From Asterias amurensis (Eukaryota > Echinodermata > Asteroidea > Forcipulatida > Asteriidae): a stretch of DNA of 64,000 nt. Every line of letters starts with the position of its first letter. Within the stretch, counting starts at the first letter, position 1. The position numbers and the translations under genes were made by a program. The stretch is from contig NC_092663.1 of NCBI RefSeq assembly GCF_032118995.1, positions 2,852,001 through 2,916,000 of the forward strand, in the 5' to 3' direction. This document shows positions 41,353-51,700 of this stretch, in pieces. Under the pieces are notes generated by a model. The model was not told the DNA's origin, did no database searches, and worked only from the letters and a program-made list of their open reading frames with translations.

Positions 41353-41829
41353 TGGAAAGCTTTGCGTCTCAGTCTCCTAGACAAATTACATCTCGTAGTC
41401 TTCTGTCTGTCCATCTTCCTGCTGGCTGGTACGGCGTTATACATCGGGTGGACGGCAGTCAATTCATCAAACGCTTCCTCAGGTCTGGACCCCGACTCCC
41501 TCGCATCCCAGATACTCCTCCCCGTGTACTCAACACTCAGTTTCGTCTCGCTCGGCATTGTCATCTTCGAAGGCAAGAACACGTGTCTAAGATTGATACG
41601 CCGCTGGAGGGCGCTCAATATGGGGCTGCAGATAATGGAGCGTGAGGTGGACGTCGAGGCGGACGCTAGCTGTCTTGAAGGCGAGCGTCAGGCGAGCGTC
41701 ACGGGTTCTGTGATAGGGGTGTGTGAGCTGGCGACGGGAGAGGAGGATTTACCAAACGTGGATTGTTGGACAGAGTGGTCGGAAGCTAAAGCTGATGATC
41801 TAAGACCTTCGAATGCTCTTTTAATTTAG
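41353..41829 (+). CDS. MARCHF4/9/11-like E3 ubiquitin ligase, exon 2 (two TM helices)
   Basis: Encodes residues 272-429. The acceptor TTTTATTCAG|TGG is in phase 0. The join reads NICQ then WKALRL, matching the LQWQAISL segment after the finger in vertebrate MARCHF4, 9 and 11. Two membrane helices follow (about 284-304 and 324-343) with a short NSSN-bearing lumenal loop, then FEGKNTCLRLIRRWRALN, the family's conserved post-TM segment. The tail is acidic and shorter than in vertebrate relatives. Both ends of the protein face the cytosol, as is usual for the family, in Golgi or endosomal membranes. A MITE starts about 10 bp after the stop codon. Confidence 0.87.
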   Translation, partial: WKALRLSLLDKLHLVVFCLSIFLLAGTALYIGWTAVNSSNASSGLDPDSLASQILLPVYSTLSFVSLGIVIFEGKNTCLRLIRRWRALNMGLQIMEREVDVEADASCLEGERQASVTGSVIGVCELATGEEDLPNVDCWTEWSEAKADDLRPSNALLI

Positions 41830-41838
41830 GACCTCGTT

Positions 41839-42222
41839 TTAAAGACAGTGGACACTATTGGTAATTTTCAAAGACCAGTCTTCTCACTCGGTGTATATCA
41901 ACATGCATAAAATAACAAACTTGAGAAAATTTGAGCTCAATTGGTCGTCGAAGTTGCGAGATAATAATGGAAACAAAAACATCCTTGTCACACGAAGTTG
42001 TGTGCTTTCAGATGCTTGATTTGGAGACCTCAAATTCTAAATCTGAGGTCTCGAAATTAAATTCGTGGAAAATTACTTCTTTCTCGAAAACTACGTCACT
42101 TCAGAGGGAGCCGTTTCTCACGATGTTTTATACTATCAACCTCTCCCCATTACTCGTTACCAAGAAACTTTTTATGCTAATAATTATTTTGAGTAATTAC
42201 CAATAGTGTCCACTGCCTTTAA
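41839..42222. mobile_element. MITE, AGGCAGTGGACAC family (reverse), in the MARCH 3' UTR
   Basis: TTAA at 41839 and 42219; ends AAAGACAGTGGACACTATTG and GTGTCCACTGCCTTTAA. It begins about 10 bp after the MARCH stop codon, so the 3' UTR must start in it or contain it. Confidence 0.85.
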
Positions 42223-42667
42223 TTGGTAGAAACTGTAAAAGGAACATTACAGATTTGGTAATACAAAATCCCTTTAAATCACAGATTTATATACGAATTA
42301 CACGTTTTAATGATGTTGATGGTAGAAAGCATCCCTTGAAATATTTCTGTGTGAAATGTCATATTTAACGAGAATAAATCTAATTAGTTTCCCGTTTGGA
42401 GTTTATCGCTCAGTGAGCGTTTTATTAATTTGTTTTAATCGATGCCATGCAAAATGTGCAATCGTTTTTCAGTGATTTTTCTCGTGACCCAGATAGCTCA
42501 TCGATCTCAAAATTCTACATGTTTGTCAGTTTTATGTTATGGTGAATTACATAAAGTTCTTACACTGCTAACTACTTTTTTGTTACCATTTCTGTAATGT
42601 TCATTTAGTAGTGTGGTTTTGTGTTGCCATGTCGAGGTTGAGGAGATATTGTTGTTTTCTCTAAAGC
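42223..42667. other. Intergenic DNA, nothing recognised
   Basis: Possible further 3' UTR of the MARCH gene. No repeat named and no coding potential seen. Confidence 0.3.
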
Positions 42668-42923
42668 AAGGACCAATTTCATAGAGCTGCTGAAGCAGAC
42701 AATATTGCTTAAAAACGTTATGCTCAGCAGAAATGAGCAGCATACAATTCACAAGTTGTGCATGTGCCATTTGCCCAATTTAGCGAGTATTGCTTAAAGA
42801 TTTTCTGCTAAGCAAAAAATAATGAGCAGGATACTTGTCACAAGTTGCAGCAACCATCTATAAGTGTGTTATGCATTTAGCTACTTTTTGTGCATAAACA
42901 GCTCTGTGGAAGTGGGCCCAGAA
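42668..42923. repeat. Foldback, GAGCTGCTTAAGC family
   Basis: Left end ACCAATTTCATAGAGCTGCT; right end ACAGCTCTGTGGAAGTGGGC. Inner TGCTTAAA/AGCAA words face each other. Confidence 0.65.
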
Positions 42924-43194
42924 GTCAACAGAGGGCGTGTTGTGAGCAGTATTAATTTACTTTCGTGTGAATAAAAATTTGACTGATTTGAGCCTCTACC
43001 GCTGATTAGGTTCTGTCGTTATGAATATGTTTTCGTTTCTATCTGACCTTTGATGATTTCACAACAATCGCTTTTTATGCATCGGTTTTGATACGTTTTT
43101 TATGTGAGAGGTCACACATAACCATAGGCCTACCTTGCAACTGCCCATTTTCGAGGGACTGTCCTAATTCTGGAGAGTTACAGTGACAGACATA

Positions 43195-43370
43195 AGTGGG
43201 CAACCGGGCAACCTCGGTAGTCTAGTTGGTAAGACACTGCTCTAGAATTGCAAGGGTCGTGGGTTCGAATCCCACCCGAGTAAAATGCATGTGATATTTT
43301 TTCACAGGACTCGGGAAAGTACTAAGTATACAGTGCTAACACACATCGGTGTATGGGTACAAAACAAAAA
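43195..43370 (+). mobile_element. tRNA-derived SINE, family 1 (well-kept copy)
   Basis: CCTCGGTAGTCTAGTTGGTA (A box region), then GGGTTCGAATCCCACCCGAG (B box with a perfect five-base T stem), then GGACTCGGGAAAGTACTAAG. The closest copy to a consensus in the window. Confidence 0.8.
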
Positions 43371-43514
43371 TTAATATTCTTTATCCCCGATGCAAATTTA
43401 ACATCTATTATGACAGATTTAAGTTGGCAGAAAATTTCTAGGCGCGCATGCAGGTTCAACAACATCAGTCATGTGCTAACTGCGGGTTAGCAGGCACTTT
43501 ATTTATACCCTTGC

Positions 43515-43989
43515 TTAAAGACTCTGGACACGTGTAATATTGTCAAAGACCAGTCTTATCACTTGGTGTGAAACGAACCTGTGAAAATTAGAGCTCAATC
43601 GGTCGTCGAATTAGCGAGAGAATAATGAAAGAAGGAGCCATTTCTCACAATGTGTTATACTATCAACAGGGGCCAATTTCATAGAGCTGCTTAAGCAAAA
43701 AAATTGCTTAAGCACACAAAAATAGCTCGCTTGTTTTACACATGTTACTGGCTAAAATGTCATGCCATATATACATTGATTGTGACTGGTATTTAGCTGT
43801 TGTTTACTTAGCATAACAATTGAGTGGAGTCTTAGCAGGTAATCTGATTTTACTAAGCAATGATTTTTTTGCTTAAGCAAAATTTTGTGCTTAAGCAGCT
43901 CTATGAAATTGGGCCCAGCTCCCCATTACTCGTTACCAAGTAAGGTTTTATGCTAATAATACTCTACCAATAGTGTCCACTGCCTTTAA
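43515..43989. mobile_element. MITE, AGGCAGTGGACAC family, split by a foldback
   Basis: TTAA at 43515 and 43986. Family sequence runs to TATACTATCAACAG at 43669 and resumes at CTCCCCATTACTCGTTACC near 43918, across a 250-bp foldback insertion. Confidence 0.8.
43669..43917. mobile_element. Foldback element, GGGCCAATTTCATAGAGCTG ends (nested)
   Basis: Left GGGCCAATTTCATAGAGCTG then CTTAAGCA; right TGCTTAAGCAGCTCTATG then AAATTGGGCC. A CAG or AG is repeated at the borders. It is the reference copy for the related loci at 1131, 37520, 42668 and 55792. Confidence 0.85.
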
Positions 43990-44087
43990 GTAAAAACTGC
44001 TGCTTACATGTTTCAGGAAATTGGCCCCTGCTGGACTACAGATAGGAATGCTCTAGTAACCTTCCAAAAACGAAGCAATCGATCATT

Positions 44088-44365
44088 TGAGGCAGTGAAC
44101 ACTATTGGTAATTGCTCAAAATAATTATTACCATAAAACCTTTTTTTATTACGAGAAATGGGGAGAGGTTGATGGTATAAAACATTGTGAGAAACGGCTC
44201 CCTCTGAAGTGACGTAGTTTTCGAGAAAGAAGTAATTTTCCACGAATTTGATTTCGAGACCTCAGATTTAGAGTTTGAAACAACTTTGTTTGACAAGGGT
44301 GTTTTTATCTTCTTTCATTAACATCTCACAACTTCGACGACCGATTGCGCTCAAATTTTTACTAT
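44088..44365. mobile_element. MITE, AGGCAGTGGACAC family (3' end lost)
   Basis: Starts TTGAGGCAGTGAACACTATT and keeps the inner CTCCCTCTGAAGTGACGTAG. It stops inside ATTGCGCTCAAATTTTTAC, where a tRNA-like minus-strand piece (GGGTATCGAACCCACACTCC) begins. Confidence 0.75.
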
Positions 44366-44470
44366 TTCATACCGGGTATCGAACCCACACTCCGCTGCTG
44401 ACAAAACCAGTGCGTGGATCCGTGAATTACACCAATCGGTCATGGCCACTGTATAAAAATAGACAATAAA
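44366..44470 (-). repeat. tRNA-like SINE head, family 2, inverted
   Basis: Read on the minus strand it has a B-box-like GGGTTCGATACCCGG following CAGCGGAGTGT, as in SINE family 2. Confidence 0.5.
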
Positions 44471-45479
44471 CCAATCTTGATTGAGAAATCTATTAGATCA
44501 CTAATTAAATTCTATTCGGCAATCACTACTCTTCACCACATTCTTTTCCTTTTCAAACCAGCAGCCGTAGTGTACACGATGGATCGATCTGTGACTGTGT
44601 TTAAGCCAGTAGCCAACCGACCCTATAGAGACTCGCTAGTTGGCGTAAGGCATTTTCAATGAGGTTATAATGATTAATTTGTTGAGGTGTCAATAGGGAG
44701 TTATCTGTCCCCTAAAGATGAAGGCGAACTATTATTCAAAAGAAGACATTTGTGCACATTTTACTGTATGAGGTTGGGTGGCTAATGTGCAGCCAAGTTA
44801 AAAATTACAGTTAGGCCTATTTTGTCTGGGTACTGCACGCACGCCGTGTGATAGTCTTCGGACTAGCGCACGGCAAACCGATGCACTATCACACGGCAAA
44901 CCGATGCACTATCACACGGCCGTCGTCTAGTAAAACTAAGACATATCATGTGACGCGATCTGAACCATTGAAAAGGCAGAATATTGGTACGGGGTGTTAT
45001 AATTAAATTTAGTTTATCTGGAACCAGTTGAAAACCAGTTGAAAACCAGTTGACAACCATTGGGCGGAGCACTCTGAGTTTTGGTGCCCTCTCACTCCAA
45101 AATTTTCCCATTTTCCCTTCTCTTGCTACCTCCATGGTCTTGCAAAGAGTTAAATTTCAAACAATGATTTTGGCCAGTTTAGTCATACATTGTTCGTTTT
45201 TATTTTGGATGAGCCCTTACTCAGAAAAGCTTGTAGCTAATCTACCAAACACTCATACAATAACAAAAAGTGTAGTTGTCAATATTTGGTTCAATGAGGC
45301 TACTGAGTGACTTAGTTTTTCGCTGCTTGATGCGCCCCGTAGTATAGAATTGTCATCCTCAAAACAAAAATTCTTTATCTCTTTTTTTTTATAATTCCCC
45401 TTTTGAATTGATTTAGGATACAAAAAACATCCCCATTGAAAAGCACGACAGTGGCATTGTGATGTTGTACAGAACAAAA
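44471..45479. other. Intergenic DNA with one foldback arm
   Basis: About 44830-45005 is related in reverse to the segment at 24349 and ends GGTACGGGGTGTTATAA. It holds a 27-bp exact tandem repeat (CACGGCAAACCGATGCACTA unit) at about 44871-44925. About 45010-45060 has three short AACCAGTTGA repeats. No exon seen. Confidence 0.45.
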
Positions 45480-45629
45480 TTGCGCCACGCCCACCGGTCT
45501 TTTTGATATAGCGCCCTCAAGTGACGTAATCTGCCGGCCACGTGTCCTGAGCATGCGCACGAAAACTTCTACATAAAACATGGCGACTCTCACAGACCAT
45601 CGATAAGCAGAATTTACACGTAAGCCAAG
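45480..45629 (+). promoter_or_regulatory. GOLGA4: Probable GOLGA4 promoter and 5' UTR
   Basis: Just upstream of the first coding exon lie a CRE-like TGACGTAA (45522), an E-box CACGTG (45539), an NRF1-like GCATGCGCAC (45551) and a YY1-like AAACATGGCGAC (45577). This combination without a TATA box is usual for housekeeping genes. The YY1 word contains an ATG that opens a 9-codon upstream frame. Confidence 0.5.
45580..45606 (+). promoter_or_regulatory. Upstream open reading frame in the GOLGA4 leader
   Basis: ATG at 45580 within a YY1-like word, then seven codons and TAA (MATLTDHR). It ends 23 bp before the main ATG. It matters only if transcription starts upstream of 45580, which the sequence does not settle. 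Confidence 0.4.
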
Positions 45630-45716
45630 ATGTTTAAAAACCTGAAAAAGAAGATTGCAGATGATGTGGCGAAGTCCCCACTGAAGCCAAATCAACCTAG
45701 TAAAGATGTAGATCAG
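45630..45716 (+). CDS. GOLGA4: GOLGA4 exon 1 (residues 1-29)
   Basis: ATG in a fair context (CAAGATGT), 29 codons, donor GATCAG|GTACGT, phase 0. The basic start MFKNLKKKIADD is the conserved golgin-245 N-terminus. Confidence 0.9.
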
Positions 45717-48700
45717 GTACGTGTAACAATGAGTGTTTTGGACTCCAGAATGCCCCGTATTCTACGACTAAAAAAAGAAAACAAAAACCGACAGCTGGAC
45801 TTTTTGTTTAGCTTTGCTAAAATGTTGTCTGCTGAGCCAAGTTGCCCCGTCATGCCGATAGTGTAACCCGCCCATTAATTTCTTAAAGCTGTAGAGTGTT
45901 TTTTTTTTTTTTTTTTGCAGTTAAGGTTTCTCGCTCGGACAAGTCTTTTTGTGTATTGAACGGCACAGCTAGGTGTGACACTTTTTTTTTAAAGTGCAAT
46001 GGGTGGGGGTGGGGTGAGTGGCATTGAATTTTGTTTTGTTCCTAAAAAAACCGACTGTCACCGGTCAGCAGAACAGTCAGGGAGGCACTTTTTTTTCCAA
46101 AGAGTTTACACAACTGATTATGGATTATTATTTTTGTTAATTCAACTAGCTTCATTTGTTAACATACTACTAACTACGTTACCCACCATACCTGTTTAAC
46201 TTTTTAAAATAAAATTTAATAAAGAAAAAACTATTTCTTATAATAAAGGTGGGATGTCTTTTTTATTCTTTCAGTTTGAATTTGAGTTTAATCATTCCCC
46301 TTTTTTCAGATCAACCCAAAACAACATTTGGTTCTAACTATAATAAAAGAAAGCTTGGAAAATAAATAATTTGTACATGTAATTAGGCCTATAGACCATA
46401 CACATGAAGTCATTTAAGTACGGCGCCCTCGCCTTCCTTGAGGTCAAAAGGAGGTTGTTCATTGGCCAGTCTATGTGCAATTCGATTGCTCGTCACGGTT
46501 TGACCTCAAAGATGACGGCTGGATGATATCAATGCATTGATTAAGGTCTATTCCTTCAACATGGAAGTTACGCCCATGATTTATAAAGGAAGTTTTGTCA
46601 AAGGTGAGGGGTTGTCTGTCACATTTTCTCTGCCAATTTGTAACTTTTACTTAATCATCCATGCAAACTTTTTTCCCATAATTTATGCAAAATCTAAATA
46701 CATTCCAGGCTACATGTAGTATGGCTTCATGTACTTCTTTTTTGTACAGTTGCAGGCAACGTATAACAATCTGAATCACTGCACTTGAGGAATCACTGGA
46801 CTTGAGATGGGAGGTCCATTGTTATTCTGCAGAGCGGTTGCACTAAATACCGGCAACTCACGACCCCTCACGACAGTTCACGACAAGAATTTTTAAATGC
46901 ACTTTAACAGAACATTTAAACATAAGTCAACCGTTAAATATGTGCACAAGATTCATACATGCATCTAAATCGTCTTCAAACTAATGAAAAAAAAAATGTA
47001 TTTTCAACTGTAAAAAATGTTTTTCCATGAGGTGGACAGACAGATTTCCCTGGTACACTGGCACGTCAGGAGATCAAATCCTGCTCTATCTAGCCTAGTG
47101 TTTTTTCTAAAACCCAAAATTGGTTACAAATGTCGTCAGTGTGTTTTTAACTAATCAAGTACCTTCTATTTTGTTATTTGTCTTCATGTACACAGGGAAA
47201 GACATCCAAACAGAGCGGAAATGCAGCATCTACCCCACCAAGAGACTCACTCAACTCCAGAAGACCTCAGGTTCATGTAGGTTCAAATATAAAGTGCATG
47301 GTCAGATCATTTTCTTTCCCCAAAAAACTTCAAACTTTCATACAAAACTTAAAACTTTCATTAAATAGCTTTTTGTTTAGTGGTTATTCCTTAAAAACAT
47401 TGTTTGTACTCTGTTTTCATGAAGTATGGAAATAAATATCAGTTTGAATGAATGAATGAATGAAAAGTAGGTTGCACATGTATATTTTAGTAGCCAACAC
47501 AGCAAATTGAAGGCGTTGTAACTTTAGACCATAGCAAAATTTAGACAAAATTTGATGGGCTAGTGTCAGGCTAACTTTCAATAGACCTTTATCATGGTGC
47601 AGCCATCTTGAATTCTAACCGTTGCTATCAATGTAACCAAACCGAGGCTGGAAGAACAAAATAGTCTGGCTCCTATTTGCAAAATGATTATTAGCATTCA
47701 TTATTATTAGTCGATATAAGGAACATCACCCAAATAATAATAACGGTCTATACTGTGATGTTTTACATGTAGGTGGCAGAACCCCCAGCAGAACCCCGGC
47801 CACAAGATGCAACGGACGGTGGTTCGCAGGCTGAGAATGGTAACGGTGGGGGAGGCTCAGCGTCACCCCAGGACAGTCCCAGTGTGTCCATGTCATCAGC
47901 GCCAGAGGCTGAGCAAGCTGCTGCCATGCAGAGTCGGGCTGAAGGAGCGGAAATAACAAAGGTTTGTGGTCTATTTATTAATATAAAACACTGCAGCTGT
48001 TCAAAAGTAGACTCAAAACTCATTTTTTAATGAAAGAAAAAACATCCTTGTCACACGAAGTTGTGTGGGTTTAGATGGTTGATTTTGAGACCTCAAATTC
48101 TAAATCTGAGGTCTCAAAATCAAATTCTTGGAAAATTACTTTTCTCAAAAAATATGTCACTTCAGAGGGAGCCGTTTCTCACATGTTTTATACCATCAAT
48201 CTCTCCCCATTACTCATCACCAAGTAAGGTTTTATGCTCATAATTATTTTGAGTAATTACCAATAGTGTTCACTGCCTTTAAGATGGTATTCCACTTGAT
48301 AGCAAAGTTGTGAACACCTTATCAAGAATTTGTAAATCCTTGTATATTTTGAAGGAGAATGCCTTACCTCTATTGACCACGCCCAACAAGACCCCACCTC
48401 AGTCCACCAAGCACCAAGCCACGCCCGTACCAGAGAGCCCTCTCTTCCCTCAGTACCAGACCCCGGTCAAGAGCTTCCAGGCCCCATCGGACACCGAGAG
48501 CGAGATGGACGAGCCAGTCGTCAGTATGGACACCTTCAGTAAAGATGAACTCTTCCAGAAGTTTCGGAAGATGGAGCGTAGCTTGGCCAAATATAAGGGG
48601 AAATTCTCTGAGGTGAGTTCTGTACTGTTGAGTGTTGAACAACTCACGTTAACCGTTGGAGACCATAGCGACTGCAAGCAGCATGTACCAAAATGTCCAA

Positions 48701-51700
48701 ATTGGCTACAAATGGCAGCAATATTTGACAGACTTTCAAAACAAAATCATATGTTCTGTTACTAATTAATATCCTGAAAGTAGCAGTGCGAAATAATCAA
48801 CAGATTAGCTAACATCTGGGCATATGGTGATGATTAGAAATGAAGGGTTTCTTGTAATAGGTATTCACTTTGAACCCATTTCAGACAGGCGCTTTAGGGT
48901 TGCGCCGATTCAAATTATGAATTAAGTACGTGAAAAGTTTTGACGTCTGAAACAGTTCGGAGCGACTGGACGCGCGAGAAGTCGAAAGATCGACTGTTGC
49001 AGTCGTTCGGAATGACTCTGGAGCGCTTTGGTTTCAGAACGTCAAACTTGTCATCAGCCGGGCCAATGTAGATGTTACGTTAAGTTTGCCCGTCTGAAAC
49101 AGTTGCTCCTAATCTATTTGGTTCGGCGCAACTCTGGAGCGCCTGTCTGTAAGAGACTCTATCAAGTTTCAAATACTGTTGATGGTGTAAGCAATTTTTT
49201 TCTGCTTAAAAAGTTTTTGCATCAGGCATTTTCGGGGTTGATCATTTATTTGACTTTGCAAATTAGTTATTTGTTCAGTAGTTATTCCAAACAAGCTTTT
49301 CCTGAAAGATGAAGGTTTGTTCATAAAAAAATGCGTGTTTTTTTGTCCACTTTTGTACAGCTGGTCAGAGGTTACAAGGATTTACAGAAAGATAATGACA
49401 AAATAAAGGTAAGTTCCGTAATGATCTACATTTTGACATGATATGTATACGTGTATTCCTTGCACCAGCATGTTCAAATGTAATGTACTGGAGTGTCGTC
49501 GCCAAGGGTTTAAGAGCACCGAAATCAAACTCTGGTGTTTCTAATCGGCAGAGTGTGGGTTTGAATCCCCAGCCATGACACTTGTGTCCTTTAAAAGCAA
49601 GACACATAACCATTGCTTCGTCCTTCGAAAGGGATGTAAAGCCGTTGGTCCCATGTGTTGTGTAAACGCATGTAAAAGAACCCAGTGCACTTATCGAAAG
49701 GAAAAAGGGTTCGCCCCGGTGTTCCTGGCAGGATTGGCAGCATATTGCACCACAGCACCTTGTAAACCATTACGTGGTGCTTAAGGATTAGGTCTTATAT
49801 TTCAAACAGTGCCCTATCCTTGCAGTAAGAATACCTGGCGCTTTGTATCCTTTGGCAAAAGGCGCGTTATAAATACGATTATTATTATTACTCTGCTGAT
49901 GTACTGGCAACAGCTGTACCAGATGTTGTTTTCGTCACACGTCATTTAACTTGTCAGTCTTAATGCAATACATATGCACATAAACTATATCATGGAAGAC
50001 TTGTTGTAATCCAACCTCACAATATGGTTGGTCTTCAAAGACTGTATGTTCCAGAATATAATTTTCCTGACTACATTAAGTGTTAATGTATCACACGTTT
50101 TATCACTGTACGCTTATTCTACTTTTTTGCATCCCCGTGGAGACATCTTTTGTTCTTTTCGTTGTCCCTGTAGTGACGAGCCTCCCTTAGACTTTGCAAA
50201 TAAAATTTCTGGTTGAGCAACACTGTCTTTAGAATTCCCCTTAAATGTATACACTTTGTTTTTGATTTTCTGCTTTTTCGCAGTCTTTATCAGGTATAGT
50301 GAATATGAAATCAGTTTGTATGTACACAATGTACGTTCCGTTGACATTGCACACACAAAAGTGCAGAAAGCTATGAGAATGATATTAAATCAATGTTATT
50401 TTCCATGTTAATGAATGTGGATTGGGTTTTCAGTCCGTAAAGGCAGTGGACCCTATTGGTAAATACTCAAAATAATTATCAGCATAAAACCTTATTGGTA
50501 ACGAGTCATGGAGAGAGGTTGATAGTGTAAAACAATGTGAGAATTGGCTCCCTCTGAAGTGACGTAGTTTTCGAGAAAGAAGTAATTTTCCATGAATTTG
50601 ATTTCGAGACCTCAAGTTTAGAATTTGAGGTTTCGAAATCAAGCATCTGAAAGCACACAACTTCGTGTGACAAGGGTGTTTTTTTCTTTCATAGTTTTCT
50701 CGCAACTCCGATGAGCAATCGAGCTCAAATTTTCACAGGTTTGTTATTTTGTGCATCTTGTTAATAATACTTGGTGAGAAGACTCGTAATCAAGAAAAGA
50801 TTAATGATGATATTTATTTTGAGTAATTACCAATAGTGTCCACTGCCTTTAATACACTTAACAATGCTTATTCAGTACTTCATGCCATATTTTGTCTCCA
50901 TATCCTATCATCACATCTTCATTCATTCATTATTTCAGGGCATCATGGCCCAGAGCCAAGACAAAGCACTGCGGAGAATCTCAGAACTTAAGGAGGTAAA
51001 AAGACAATGTTTCCCCCAGGGTTTAACAAATGAAGCTCTGGTGTTTCTGATCACCAGAGTGTGGGTTTGAAATCCTGTTCATGAAACTTGGATATTAAAG
51101 TTTCATAACCATCCTGCATCACTCTCTAAATAATTTATTACCTTAAAAAAAATCGATCTGATAAATGATTCCATGCTTGAGTCGTTTCTCAGATTTCTCA
51201 GGGTCGGGGATCCTTTGTATATGCTGCGACCAGAGATGAGGTTGGTACCATTTGTCACCTCACCCGGCGTTGATGGATTTGATGTCTCGTGACAATTCTG
51301 TTTTTGCTGTTTTCTCAAAAAGTTTACACAGTATTCAGCTGAACTTTCATATGTGTCTGTTATAAAGTCTAAAACTAATATCAATCCGCCCATAAGCTCT
51401 TATCCACAAATGAACAGCGCCCTCTAACGTCAAAATAGATATACTTTTTTAATAGTGCCCTCTAGCGGCGGAAAAACTATTCGAATATCCGGTTAATTTT
51501 GGATAGTTGGCCAGTGGTATCCGAATATCAAAATTTCACTATTCGCCCAGCACTAGCTACCACAAACCTCACCTGAGCATACTCCCACCAGTCAAAGTTT
51601 AAAATCCTACTCGTATTTGGTAGAGAAACTTGGCAGTCATTTGTATGCTGATATCAATAATTGTTTGTTTTTCCAGGCGGCCGATCTTGACCGTCAAGCC

